Source: Mariniradius saccharolyticus AK6 (lineage in GTDB: Bacteria > Bacteroidota > Bacteroidia > Cytophagales > Cyclobacteriaceae). Taken from it: a DNA stretch of 64,000 nucleotides. Every line of letters begins with the position of its first letter. Position 1 is the first letter of the stretch. The notes beneath the pieces were generated by a model that saw only the letters and a program-made list of their open reading frames with translations, searched no databases and had not been told where the DNA came from. Both the position numbers and the translations under genes were made by a program. The DNA is taken from contig NZ_AMZY02000006.1 of assembly GCF_000330725.2 (NCBI RefSeq), positions 186,001 to 250,000 on the forward strand, written 5' to 3'. This document shows, in pieces, positions 1 to 8,851 of this stretch.

Positions 1-1356
1 ACCTTGACATTTTGGTCGGATCTTTCTGACCTTTTTGAGGATGAACTGGATTACATCCACCGCTATCGGTATTTGTGCAACGAACAAATGGCTTCCAAAA
101 TTAAGGCCCTGCTACTCCAAAGAGATATAGACCTTTGGAAAAATAGGGAATTCACCCAGGAAAAAGTGCTGAAAAAACTTATCGCTGACTTGCAAAAAAA
201 CCAGCGCTCTGACGGAACCTGGGGTTGGTGGAAAGACTCCGATCCCAGCATTTGGATTACCCAACACGTGGTGGAGGCTTTGCAGCAGGCAAGCAGCAAG
301 GGATTCGAAGCCGGATTCCAAAAAAATTCGCTTGAGGAGTCGCTACTCCGAAATTGGGATATTGAAAAGAAGTTTGAAACGAGGGTTATGATGATCCAAA
401 CATTCTTGACATTGGAAAGCAAGGTTGGATACACTACGCTGCTTGAGGATTTGGAAAAGATAATGCCAGATAAGTCGCTTGAAAAACTCAGACTCATGTC
501 CATCAAATCCCAACTTAGCGACACGGTTGATCTGTCTGATTTGGCACAGTTTCAAAGAAAATCCATTTTGGGAAACACATATTTCGACATTGACGAAAAA
601 GAATCAAATTGGATGAGCGGTGATTTGAGAATGAGTCTCATGGCCTATCAGATTCTCCAGAGAAGTTCCACAACACCGGATTCTGTTTTGAAAAGTGTCA
701 GAAATTACCTTTTTGAGCAGAGAAACCGAGGTAATTGGATCAATACCTACCTATCATCTTTAGTGTTACAAACACTTGTCCCCGATTTGCTAAAGGCTTC
801 AAAATATACCGGATCACAGAAGGTGACGCTTATGGGTAATTTAGACGAAACGATCACCAATTTCCCATTTATCAAGGAAATCCAAGGAGGCGAAGCGCTG
901 AAGGTAAGTAAGACCGGGAATCTTCCGATCTATTACTCCTTTTCAGAAAAATACTGGAATACTAATCCTGTAGCTAAAAAAGGGGCTTTTGAAATTTCGA
1001 GCAGGTTTGATGGCGAGCAGGGTCATGTGCTTCAAGCGGGCAAGGCAATCGATCTTATCGTCGAACTTGTCGTTAAGGAAGACGCACCCTATGTCATGAT
1101 CAATGTGCCAATTCCCGGGGGCTGCAGCTATGGCAACAAAAACCAAAGGTCGGGCTGGGAAACCCATCGGGAGTATTTCTTGGAAGAAACAGCGATATTC
1201 TGTGAGAACCTGCCGAAAGGAAATCACAAATTCAGAATCTCCCTGGAACCACGATTTACGGGATCCTACACACTCAATCCGGCCAAAGTCGAACTGATGT
1301 ACTTTCCCACCATCAACGCCAATGAAGGTATGGGTCGGGTGAGTATTGTGGATTGA
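1..1356 (+). CDS. alpha-2-macroglobulin family protein, C-terminal part (5' truncated by window)
   Basis: The frame is open at base 1 and the first apparent start is only an internal TTG, so this is the last ~451 residues of a larger protein. The motif DGTWGWWKDSDPSIW near residue 70 is typical of the alpha/alpha-toroid (thioester-domain-like) part of bacterial alpha-2-macroglobulins. The C-terminal ~130 residues (YSFSEKYW, IPGGCSYGNKN, then ELMYFPTINANEGMGR) match the receptor-binding-like end of Bacteroidota A2M proteins. Such proteins trap proteases in the periplasm or at the surface. A thioester CxEQ motif is not in the visible part, so whether it is a thioester-type inhibitor cannot be told. 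No terminator was seen downstream. Confidence 0.8.
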   Translation, partial: TLTFWSDLSDLFEDELDYIHRYRYLCNEQMASKIKALLLQRDIDLWKNREFTQEKVLKKLIADLQKNQRSDGTWGWWKDSDPSIWITQHVVEALQQASSKGFEAGFQKNSLEESLLRNWDIEKKFETRVMMIQTFLTLESKVGYTTLLEDLEKIMPDKSLEKLRLMSIKSQLSDTVDLSDLAQFQRKSILGNTYFDIDEKESNWMSGDLRMSLMAYQILQRSSTTPDSVLKSVRNYLFEQRNRGNWINTYLSSLVLQTLVPDLLKASKYTGSQKVTLMGNLDETITNFPFIKEIQGGEALKVSKTGNLPIYYSFSEKYWNTNPVAKKGAFEISSRFDGEQGHVLQAGKAIDLIVELVVKEDAPYVMINVPIPGGCSYGNKNQRSGWETHREYFLEETAIFCENLPKGNHKFRISLEPRFTGSYTLNPAKVELMYFPTINANEGMGRVSIVD

Positions 1357-1433
1357 AGGGATGGCGGGAACTTCGAAAGGCTTGGAGGTTCATTTACCCA
1401 ATCCGGAAGGACATCCAATAATTTGAGCCCATC

Positions 1434-1484
1434 GGTGTAATCTGTGGTTCGAATTTCTTTATTGCAGAATGCGCAGATTTACAC
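1434..1484. repeat. imperfect inverted repeat GGTGTAATCTG / CAGATTTACAC
   Basis: The arms at 1434-1444 and 1474-1484 are complementary apart from one extra A in the right arm. The spacer is 29 bases. It lies in the 236-base gap between the A2M and carboxypeptidase genes. The core ATCGGTGTAA (1431-1440) recurs at about 12653-12662, also intergenic. This looks like a small dispersed palindromic (REP-like) element; no transposase is present. Confidence 0.4.
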
Positions 1485-1592
1485 AGAGGATTTATGTAGT
1501 GTTAACTCTTTCTACGATGCAAAAATCCAATTTGCAGCAAATAGATGTTGCTGTTTTGTATCTTGTTCCCATCCTCCAAGACCAAAAAATCC

Positions 1593-3086
1593 ATGAAAAG
1601 ATTCATCCCGCTGATTGCCCTTTTGTTCCTTCAATCGATTCAGCTATTCGCCCAAGAAAAAGAAGCCCCGATTCCTGACCCTGTTGTTTTCACGAGCTCG
1701 CATGAGGGCAGCTTTCATGGAAAAAACATTGCCTATAAGGCGGTTTCGGGGGAAACCCACCTTAAGAACGAATCCGGCGAACCTGTGGCAGCATTGTGGT
1801 CAACTGCCTATATCAAGGATGAATCCGACCCATCAAAACGGCCCGTGCTCTTTGTTTTCAATGGCGGGCCCGGCTCCGCTTCGGTTTGGCTGCACATGGG
1901 CGTGTTTGGACCGAAAGTGGTCCAAGTGGACTCAGATGCGAAACAGGACGATGGCGCAGCGCCATTTACAGTCAAAAACAATGAGTTCTGTCTTTTGGAT
2001 ATTGCTGACTTGGTTTTTGTCGATCCCATTGGAACGGGATACAGCCGGGTGATTGGAAAAGGGAAGGAGGAAGATTTTTGGGGTCTGACCGAGGATGCCC
2101 GCTCAATTGCCCAGTTTATGCGGACGTGGATTTCCCAAAACCAACGCTGGCAGTCTCCTAAGTACATTATCGGCGAGAGTTTCGGAACGACCCGTGCCGC
2201 TGCTGTTACCGCGGCCTTGGAAGGCGGCGGCCAAGCCATGGCAGTCAATGGCCTGGTACTGATTTCCCAGGCATTGGACTACCAAGGGTCCACCTCCGTG
2301 CACGACAATATCGCTTCCTATTTCACCTATTTGCCCACCATGGCCGCCACAGCTTGGTACCATGTAAGGGCTGGTCAGGGAAAATCGCTTGCAGCTTTTG
2401 TGGAAGAAGCCCGGCAATTTGCCTACAATGAATACCTGCCTGCACTGTACAAAGGCAACCAACTGCCCCAAACCGAAAAGGAAAAAATTGCCGAGCGGCT
2501 TGCCTATTTCCTCGGTTTGGAGAAATCCTACATCCTCCTATCCGACAATCGGATCCTTACCGGCAGGTTCAAAAAGGAATTGCTGCGCGCGGAGGGAAAA
2601 ACCATCGGCACGCTCGACGGGCGCTATCTCGGCACTGAAGGCGATCAAACCGCCGATCGGCCAACACTCGGCGACCCATCCAACTATGGGATCGACGCAG
2701 CCTATACCGCCGCACTCAACGACTACCTTTCCCGCGAACTGAAAATCAAATCAGATCGGCCCTACCTGACATCCAATGGTAAAATCGGCGGCAAATGGAA
2801 CTGGAGACCCGTTCCGCAGGGGGCGTATTGGGAGCCTTCCTACGTCAACGTAGCCCGCGGCCTCGGCGAATCCATGCGCCGCAACAAGGACCTCAAAGTA
2901 ATGGTCGCAAATGGCTATTATGACCTGATCACGCCGTTTTTGGATGCCGAATACACTTTTGCGCGACACGACATCCCCATGGAAAGGGTACAAATGCAGT
3001 ACTACGAAGGTGGCCATATGATGTACAACCATAGACCAGATTTCGAAAAATTGGTCAAGGATATCCGGGAATTTCTTGGCAAATAG
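1593..3086 (+). CDS. secreted S10 family serine carboxypeptidase
   Basis: A 497-residue S10 peptidase, expected to remove C-terminal residues from peptides in the periplasm or outside the cell. The signal peptide MKRFIPLIALLFLQSIQLFA fixes the start at 1593 rather than an upstream ATG at 1545. The catalytic triad is visible: Ser196 in GESFG, Asp444 in NGYYDLITP and His475 in EGGHMMY. The oxyanion-hole stretch NGGPGSAS is near residue 90. All family landmarks are present and the length is normal for bacterial S10 enzymes. The gene stands alone, transcribed towards the minus-strand receiver genes, with no obvious terminator in the 206-base gap. Confidence 0.9.
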   Translation: MKRFIPLIALLFLQSIQLFAQEKEAPIPDPVVFTSSHEGSFHGKNIAYKAVSGETHLKNESGEPVAALWSTAYIKDESDPSKRPVLFVFNGGPGSASVWLHMGVFGPKVVQVDSDAKQDDGAAPFTVKNNEFCLLDIADLVFVDPIGTGYSRVIGKGKEEDFWGLTEDARSIAQFMRTWISQNQRWQSPKYIIGESFGTTRAAAVTAALEGGGQAMAVNGLVLISQALDYQGSTSVHDNIASYFTYLPTMAATAWYHVRAGQGKSLAAFVEEARQFAYNEYLPALYKGNQLPQTEKEKIAERLAYFLGLEKSYILLSDNRILTGRFKKELLRAEGKTIGTLDGRYLGTEGDQTADRPTLGDPSNYGIDAAYTAALNDYLSRELKIKSDRPYLTSNGKIGGKWNWRPVPQGAYWEPSYVNVARGLGESMRRNKDLKVMVANGYYDLITPFLDAEYTFARHDIPMERVQMQYYEGGHMMYNHRPDFEKLVKDIREFLGK

Positions 3087-3292
3087 CCCCTGCAGGCAAT
3101 CCATGCTAATGTTCCAAATTCCAGCAGAAACAAACACAAGGGTGAAATTTATTCGAGGACTATCCCAGATCAAGAAAACTGCCTTGTTTCACTTCTTCTT
3201 TGGTCTTCCTATTGCATTCGGAGAGGAAAGAAAAGTCAATCACCATCACACGAAGGGATTGAGGAAGATTCCATCAAACGTGGTGGATTTTT

Positions 3293-3796
3293 CTAATTCT
3301 TCCCAAATCTCAAAAAACCCTTCGTCTTTGGAACAATGGTTTTTTTTGCCCGGCGCAAGGTCTTTCCCAACCGGTTTTTGATTAATCTTTTCAGGACAGA
3401 ACCGATCAGTGGCTTAGTGACCACCTCTAAGCCTTCTCTTTGTTTTCTGCAGGAGCATGTCTCGTCACAAGGATGTCCCGCCACCATCAAAACAGGAATT
3501 ACTTTACTCCGCTTTTCTGGATTTAGGCAATCCATCTTTCCCAACAGATCCATCGCATCGATATCGGGAAGGTCACTGTCCACAAAAATCATTGTCTTCC
3601 CACGCGTCTCTGGTTCTTTTGCCAAATCGTCGAAATGCTGGTCCAAAAAATCAGCAGCTTGTTTTGCATCCGAAAACAACTGGATATCCCCTTTAAAGCC
3701 AATGAGTTGTAAAACTCTTTTGTTGACAAAGTTGAGAACAGGGTCATTCTCAATCAGGACAGTGGTGTCCCATTTTGAAAGATTAGTCGCATACAT
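3293..3796 (-). CDS. stand-alone receiver-domain protein, divergent (paralogue 1)
   Basis: A 167-residue single-domain response-regulator-like protein with no output domain. The phosphoacceptor position is Asp73 (FVDSDLP) and the conserved lysine is Lys128 (VTKP). The usual acidic pair that binds Mg2+ is Glu16-Asn17 (LIENDP), so the second acid is missing. An unusual cysteine cluster HPCDETCSC occupies residues 108-116, where the loop before the conserved Lys lies. The last ~35 residues are strongly basic (KTLRRAKKTIVPKTK). It is clearly related to the protein encoded at 4178-4624 (shared NKRVLxLIG and xTKP/xSKP). Partner kinase unknown. Confidence 0.75.
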   Translation of the reverse strand: MYATNLSKWDTTVLIENDPVLNFVNKRVLQLIGFKGDIQLFSDAKQAADFLDQHFDDLAKEPETRGKTMIFVDSDLPDIDAMDLLGKMDCLNPEKRSKVIPVLMVAGHPCDETCSCRKQREGLEVVTKPLIGSVLKRLIKNRLGKTLRRAKKTIVPKTKGFLRFGKN

Positions 3797-4177
3797 AAGC
3801 GAGATAGGATAGGTTTGAAATTGTATTTAACCAAGGACTGGTATGAATGCAAAATTCGTTCAGCGCTAACTTTTCGAAAACCTAATTTTTACAGAAAAAT
3901 CATAAACAATATTTATGGCTGAATTTTAAACATCTTTTAGTCATTTAATAAAATAAAATGGTAATTCAGCCGACAAAAATATCTTTTTTTAACAAAAAAC
4001 TATAAAAAACCAATGTGCTACGTTTTAGTCGTTTTTATATGAACGGTAAATGCGAACATCGGTAAGCGTTGGGAATAGGTCGAATTGCTTCAAACAAAAG
4101 AAAAAAACCAATGATAATGAACCACTTAACAAGACTGAATCACTTCTTGCTAATCCACAAAACCAAAATCTGGGCTG
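3797..4177. other. AT-rich intergenic region between two receiver genes
   Basis: A 381-base stretch, rich in A/T runs, separating the two paralogous minus-strand receiver genes. It probably contains the promoter of the downstream gene. A minus-strand TATTTTTG (complement of 3974-3981) matches the Bacteroidota -7 element, but no TTTG lies at the expected upstream distance. No gene was recognised; the short plus-strand ORF crossing its right end is antisense to the second receiver gene. Confidence 0.4.
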
Positions 4178-4624
4178 TCAGGACCTTTCCGGAAAAAAAC
4201 AGCGGTCCAATAAATCGGATATCAAAGATCTGGTAATAGGTTTAGATACTGACTCTATCCTTATATCCAGTTTTTTATCCGTCATCAATTGACCTTCTGC
4301 GCAATCTTCCACCATCAATATTGCAAGCAGGTTTTCGCGATACTGGATAGGTGAGATTGAAAGAAACCCAAGCAAATCAAATACACCTTTCCTTGGAAAA
4401 TTCATATCGATGAAAACCAAGGTGCCCAAGGGTTCCCTCGGATTATTTGTTTGGGCGAAAAGTTGTGAAAACAATCCGAAGGCATCGTCCAGATTCCGAA
4501 TGATGTGAATAGCGCCCTCATAACCGATAAGCTCTAGCACGCGTTTGTTCACCGAATTGAGCAAATCGTCCTGACCAATTAATACAATATGCTTCAATCT
4601 TGATAGGCCACCAATTTCCGACAT
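4178..4624 (-). CDS. stand-alone receiver-domain protein, divergent (paralogue 2)
   Basis: A 148-residue receiver-like protein without an output domain, paralogous to the one at 3293-3796. Asp73 (VFIDMNFP) and Lys128 (VSKP) align with the phosphoacceptor and conserved lysine at the same residue numbers. The acidic pair is replaced by Gly17-Gln18 (LIGQDD), so ordinary Mg2+-dependent phosphorylation is doubtful. The protein may have become a phosphorylation-independent partner or sink. It sits between two AT-rich gaps and appears to be transcribed on its own. Fold assignment is good; function is unknown. Confidence 0.7.
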   Translation of the reverse strand: MSEIGGLSRLKHIVLIGQDDLLNSVNKRVLELIGYEGAIHIIRNLDDAFGLFSQLFAQTNNPREPLGTLVFIDMNFPRKGVFDLLGFLSISPIQYRENLLAILMVEDCAEGQLMTDKKLDIRIESVSKPITRSLISDLLDRCFFPERS

Positions 4625-4999
4625 TTCGACTAATAAATTGTGATAAACGAAACCAAACTAATTTCCGCACAAAATAACCGCAATACTTTTACAATGTTTG
4701 CAGTACATTTTAATTGTAAAACTACAGAAAAACGAATTTTATATCGTAATGTTGCTTTTTCGCTATTTAAATTAGAAAAAGGAAAAGATTGACCCTTATC
4801 TAGTTTTTTTTCAATAATGAATTGAACAAAAAAATATTCTCCTTATTCAAAAAAATCGAATGTCAACATCTTTCGTCGACGGGAAGGAATGAAAAAATAG
4901 ATACGTCCGAAATGCTGTCAGCAACTACCCAATGAAGTCAAAGGGTGTCTCAGATCAACCGAAAACATTGAGGAAATCCAAGCTAAAGGCCTAAATCTA
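4625..4999. other. AT-rich intergenic region, no gene seen
   Basis: A 375-base gap upstream of the second receiver gene and downstream of the propeller lipoprotein gene. It is strongly AT-rich with A/T homopolymers. No ORF, hairpin terminator or RNA gene could be supported. It presumably carries the receiver-gene promoter. Confidence 0.4.
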
Positions 5000-6232
5000 T
5001 CATTCCCGAGGTAAGGTTATTGATTTGACCTTCCTCCATTCCCCATCATCAGTCCAAGCAAGCATCAAGCCCTCGGCCATAGCTGTAAGTTGGGGAAAAC
5101 CACTGCCACGCTTACCAGAACTCACAGCAACCAGCATCGGGTCACCTTTTTTGCCGTCTTGGCCGACCCAGCGTAGGTAGATAGCGCCTTCTTCCATCCA
5201 CGCGACCCAAGCTTTGCCTTTGTCATCCAGCGCGATAGCTACCCTCCCGATTGTTTTCCCCAAATCCACGGGAATCGGCTTTCCAAAATCCTTCCCCCCA
5301 TTATTTGAAAAAACGAGTTGAACCCTGGGCTTATCCTGTGCTCCCGTATACCAGACCACCGCCGTTAGCCCCGATTTGGCCCCAATTCTCGGCCCATTTA
5401 CCGGACAGGCTGCGATTTCCCAAAAATCCGCATGGACCGGCATCGTCTGTGTCCAAGCTTCTCCAGTCCAACGGACGATTCCGATATCCCTCACCTCGCT
5501 TTCCGATCGATCCCGAAATATGACGATCGGACCCTCGGAGCCCATTGCCACACTTGTCTGGCAACAATCGCAGACCCGATCGGCCAGTTCCCACTCGGCC
5601 AGTTTTTTGCCACTGGGATCCAACCGAGCAGCCCGCAAAGTCATTTGGCCATGGTGGCCATGGTCATGCGCGCCCTGGTCTGTGCCGCCTGTATTTCGTC
5701 CGTCCAGCCATGCGATCAAAAGGTCATTTTCCCAAGGAATCATGGAAACGAACCCATGTTCGGTTTGGGTGCCATCATCGTGCAGAACGATTGGTTCAGT
5801 CCATTCGCGGCCGTCCTTGGAGAATGTGAGCATTACGTCATAGGAAAAGGTCCCGGGACCTCTTTTCTGTAGAAATACCGCTACGAGCGTGCCATCGGAC
5901 AGCATCTCCATTTGGGGATAATCCGCCCAATTCACAAACCAATCTTTCCCAGATGCGATCAGTTGAGGATCAGTCCAATTATTCTCCTCCCATTTTGCAT
6001 AAAAAAGTGTGCTTAGGCTATCGGACTTTTCGATCCAAGACAAAAAGACCTCACCTGAGGGCGAGGTGAAAAGATAGGGTTCCTCGATATGCTTTCCAAG
6101 GGCGACTATTTCCCGGGGCTCCGACAAGCTTGGCAGGTTCTCCTTTACTCTCTCCTTGCAGGAAAGCATTGTGCAGGAGACCAACACACAAAACACTTGG
6201 AATGTAAACTGTCGTTTCCCCTTGGTTTTCAT
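5000..6232 (-). CDS. sialidase-like (BNR) beta-propeller lipoprotein
   Basis: A 410-residue lipoprotein: the N-terminal signal ends in a lipobox (TMLSC, Cys25). The body shows propeller-type repeats: VFLSWIEKSD, FSKDGREWTEP, IAWLDGRNTGGTD, VFSNNGGKDFGKP and AWVAWMEEG. The conserved patch RVCDCCQTS (about residue 220) and a His-rich loop HDHGHHG are seen in exo-alpha-sialidase-like proteins of this type. The Asp-box SNNGGKDF is present, but the arginine triad of a true sialidase was not identified, so enzymatic activity is uncertain. The start overlaps the stop of the response-regulator gene by 4 bases (ATGA), so it is the third gene of a kinase/regulator operon and could act as an envelope sensor or target of it. 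Confidence 0.7.
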   Translation of the reverse strand: MKTKGKRQFTFQVFCVLVSCTMLSCKERVKENLPSLSEPREIVALGKHIEEPYLFTSPSGEVFLSWIEKSDSLSTLFYAKWEENNWTDPQLIASGKDWFVNWADYPQMEMLSDGTLVAVFLQKRGPGTFSYDVMLTFSKDGREWTEPIVLHDDGTQTEHGFVSMIPWENDLLIAWLDGRNTGGTDQGAHDHGHHGQMTLRAARLDPSGKKLAEWELADRVCDCCQTSVAMGSEGPIVIFRDRSESEVRDIGIVRWTGEAWTQTMPVHADFWEIAACPVNGPRIGAKSGLTAVVWYTGAQDKPRVQLVFSNNGGKDFGKPIPVDLGKTIGRVAIALDDKGKAWVAWMEEGAIYLRWVGQDGKKGDPMLVAVSSGKRGSGFPQLTAMAEGLMLAWTDDGEWRKVKSITLPRE

Positions 6233-6921
6233 TCCGAAACGACCATTTTGAAGCCTTCACCGTGTACCGTGATGATTTGTACTTTCGGGTCGTCTTTGAG
6301 GATTTTGCGGATTTTGCTGAGGTACACGTCCATGCTTCGGGCATTGAAATAAGAATCATCCCCCCAAATCTGCTTCAAAGCATGGCTGCGGTTAACGAGT
6401 TTGTTGATCTCGGAAGCCAACAAACGAATCAATTCATTTTCCTTGGAAGTCAATTTATGGTCGCCGCTTGGCCCTTTGATAAACTGCTCGTCATAGTGCA
6501 GTTCAAAGGACCCAAACTTGTATATCTTCAGCGCTTGTACTTCTTCAGACTTTTGGGTGCGTTTCAAAATCGCAGCGATGCGTAGCAGCAACTCCTCCAT
6601 GCTGAATGGCTTGGTGATATAGTCATCGGCACCGATTTTGAGACCCTCGATGATGTCTTCTTTGAGGTTTTTGGCAGTGAGGTAGATGATGGGCAGGTCT
6701 TCCTGTACCTTCTTGATTTCCTTTCCGAGGGTGAACCCATCCTTTTTCGGCATCATAATATCGAGGATGGCCATATCGTACTTGTCCTTCTTGAATTTTG
6801 CCCAGCCCTCTTCCCCGTCCCGGCAGAGCGTACTTTCGTAGCCTTTCATGATGAGGTATTCCTGCAGGATATCGCCCAAATTGGGATCATCCTCTACTAC
6901 CAAAAGTTTTGCTTTGCTCAT
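6229..6921 (-). CDS. OmpR/PhoB-family DNA-binding response regulator
   Basis: A 230-residue two-domain regulator. Residues 1-120 are a canonical receiver: acidic pair in VVEDDP, phosphoacceptor Asp54 in LDIMMP, Thr in YLTAK and Lys in ITKPF. Residues ~135-228 form a winged-helix trans_reg_C domain (LTSKENELIRLLA, RSMDVYLSKIRKIL, VHGEGFKM). It overlaps the upstream histidine kinase by 4 bases and the downstream lipoprotein by 4 bases, so the three are translationally coupled. It should be phosphorylated by the adjacent kinase and act as a cytoplasmic transcription factor. Target genes are unknown. Confidence 0.92.
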   Translation of the reverse strand: MSKAKLLVVEDDPNLGDILQEYLIMKGYESTLCRDGEEGWAKFKKDKYDMAILDIMMPKKDGFTLGKEIKKVQEDLPIIYLTAKNLKEDIIEGLKIGADDYITKPFSMEELLLRIAAILKRTQKSEEVQALKIYKFGSFELHYDEQFIKGPSGDHKLTSKENELIRLLASEINKLVNRSHALKQIWGDDSYFNARSMDVYLSKIRKILKDDPKVQIITVHGEGFKMVVSE

Positions 6922-8627
6922 AAGTTTTTGGGGAGTTTGATGGTAAATATACTTCCTTTTCCGGGTTCGGACTGTACGCTGATTTCACCCTTGTGGGCTT
7001 CCAGCATGGTTTTTACATAGGAAAGTCCCAAGCCAAATCCCTTCACATCGTGTAGGTTTCCGGTAGGAACGCGGTAAAATTTATCGAAAATCTTTCTTTG
7101 GGCATCTTTGTTCATACCGATGCCGTTGTCTTGAATGGATATAAATGCATGCTCCCCCTCTTCCCAAGCCTTGATGCGGATCACAGGTTTTTCTTTACAA
7201 TACTTGTTGGCGTTGTCAAGAAGATTATTGAAAATATGGCTCAAATGGAAAGCATCAGCCCTAATCAAGGGATATCCCAATTCACTCTCGAAGGTGATTT
7301 CACCTCCCTTGTTTTCGACCTGTAATTCAAACTGCCTGCGCGCCCCCTCCAAGATTTCCTCTAAGTTTATCTCCTCCAATTTGAGCTTGAATTCCTTTTT
7401 GTCCAAAGTAGCAGCCTGGAGGACCTTTTCTACCTGCGAACCCAAGCGCTTGTTCTCATCCTTGATGACGGAAATATACCTTTTTCGAAACGCCTCTTGA
7501 TTCATCAGATCGGGATCCTGAAGGGCCTCCACTGCCAGGCTGACTGTTGCAATCGGCGTCTTAAACTCATGCGTCATGTTGTTGATGAAGTCGTTTTTGA
7601 TATCGGAGAGATTCTTCTGACGAATGATGACTTTGATCGCATAGACAAAGCAAAAAATCACAATCCCGATAAAAAACAGCGAACTCAAAACCGGAAGCCA
7701 AATTTGGCGGAGGATGAATGCGTTTTTATCGGGGAAATGTACCATCAGGAAGTTTTCTTTGCCCAAAATATCCCCAGGAAAAAGCCGTGCCTGTACACCT
7801 TCACTCAGCAGTTTCTCAGGAAAATCAGTCTGCGTGATCGGTATGATCTGTCCTTCATCGCTCAATACTCCCAAATCAAAATCCTGAACAATGCCTCTCT
7901 CCTTGAGGTTATTTTGCAGCAACTTTCGCACAACTCCCGTATCCACCCGCGAAAGAATATCCCGCTGTCCTTCCAACATTTCCTCCCAAGCCCGATTCAT
8001 CAGCTCGATTTTGATATTGGCATTTCGGATTTTCTCCAGTGCATCCCTTGGGATATTGTATTCCTCTATGATGTCAGGAGAGAAAAACCCATACCTACTC
8101 CTGAAGCTACCCTCGGCCTGACTGAGGTATTGGAGCTGCCGCTCCCGCTCTTGAAGTAGAATTTCCATTTCGTCCGGAGTAAACATCGACGAAGCCACCT
8201 CCGGGGTCAGGTTGGTAAAGAAGTTGTCCAAGTCGTTGAGAACACTCACATCGATGCCCCTCGCCTCTATCAGCCTTCTAAATCGTTGGCTAACTTGGGG
8301 GATTTGCTGCTGCAGGAGAGAATCCCGAATCGAAGGCCTTCTTGGATTGGCGGGCCGCTGCCTTACCTGAACCACGATGGGTTCGATCCTTTGGAACAAA
8401 GACTGTTGCAAAAGGGTATCTGTAGCCAAATAACTCAAAAAAATATCGCTCGTTTCTCCCTTTTCCAACTGCGCCACGGTATTGGCCATGGATTGGTAGA
8501 CCATTTGCTCAAAGCGCTCCTCATTGATCCGCAGCGCATTACGCACCCAATAGTACTGAAAGCCCAATAAGCCAATACTGGCTATGGACATCAATAGGAT
8601 AATCAATTTCATTTGGGTGCTCGACAT
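6918..8627 (-). CDS. membrane sensor histidine kinase
   Basis: A 569-residue sensor kinase. A transmembrane segment at about residues 7-27 (LIILLMSIASIGLLGFQYYW) and a second at about 310-333 flank a ~280-residue periplasmic sensor region without a recognised domain. The dimerisation/phosphoacceptor motif is MTHEFKTPIA with His353. The ATPase domain carries the N box NLLDNANKY, G1 DNGIGM, G2 GFGLGLSYV and a final GKGSIFTIKLP. No HAMP domain separates TM2 from the HisKA domain, as is common in Bacteroidota kinases of this type. First gene of the three-gene operon with the OmpR-type regulator and propeller lipoprotein. Confidence 0.92.
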   Translation of the reverse strand: MSSTQMKLIILLMSIASIGLLGFQYYWVRNALRINEERFEQMVYQSMANTVAQLEKGETSDIFLSYLATDTLLQQSLFQRIEPIVVQVRQRPANPRRPSIRDSLLQQQIPQVSQRFRRLIEARGIDVSVLNDLDNFFTNLTPEVASSMFTPDEMEILLQERERQLQYLSQAEGSFRSRYGFFSPDIIEEYNIPRDALEKIRNANIKIELMNRAWEEMLEGQRDILSRVDTGVVRKLLQNNLKERGIVQDFDLGVLSDEGQIIPITQTDFPEKLLSEGVQARLFPGDILGKENFLMVHFPDKNAFILRQIWLPVLSSLFFIGIVIFCFVYAIKVIIRQKNLSDIKNDFINNMTHEFKTPIATVSLAVEALQDPDLMNQEAFRKRYISVIKDENKRLGSQVEKVLQAATLDKKEFKLKLEEINLEEILEGARRQFELQVENKGGEITFESELGYPLIRADAFHLSHIFNNLLDNANKYCKEKPVIRIKAWEEGEHAFISIQDNGIGMNKDAQRKIFDKFYRVPTGNLHDVKGFGLGLSYVKTMLEAHKGEISVQSEPGKGSIFTIKLPKNL

Positions 8628-8752
8628 GGGTCAAATTTACGGCTTATTCAAAAGGCCGCCCGTTGGGTTAACAATTTTTAACGGCAGTATAGGCAGGAGA
8701 TTTGAGACACAAGAATCAATACACAAGACCTGATATCGCAGTGGAATGCTTC

Positions 8753-8773
8753 TTGGTACATCATACTTGGTAC
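8753..8773. repeat. three-unit heptamer array (GTACCAA type, inverted orientation)
   Basis: Three consecutive 7-base units TTGGTAC, ATCATAC, TTGGTAC; the complement reads GTACCAA-GTATGAT-GTACCAA. The same module occurs at 62330-62350 and 62973-62993. Here it lies in the divergent gap between the sensor kinase and lysA. Confidence 0.5.
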
Positions 8774-8824
8774 TATTTCCCGGTCTCAAATCTCCCTTCT
8801 CGCGTCTGTTTCGCCACCATTTCC

Positions 8825-8832
8825 TATCTTTG
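8825..8832 (+). promoter_or_regulatory. Bacteroidota -7 element TATCTTTG for lysA
   Basis: TATCTTTG matches the consensus TAnnTTTG exactly and lies 20 bases before the lysA ATG, predicting a short leader of about 12-15 bases. A matching TTTG -33 element was not found at the expected distance. The octamer also occurs before aspS. Confidence 0.45.
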
Positions 8833-8851
8833 CCGCTCAATCTTCGATCAG

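Noticed and set aside
1440-1460. GGTTCGAATTT resembling a tRNA T-loop
   Set aside because: No acceptor stem, D-loop or anticodon arm can be built around it.
4050-4292. 80-residue plus-strand ORF
   Set aside because: Its 3' half is antisense to the second receiver gene and its composition is lysine/asparagine-rich as expected from AT-rich noncoding DNA.
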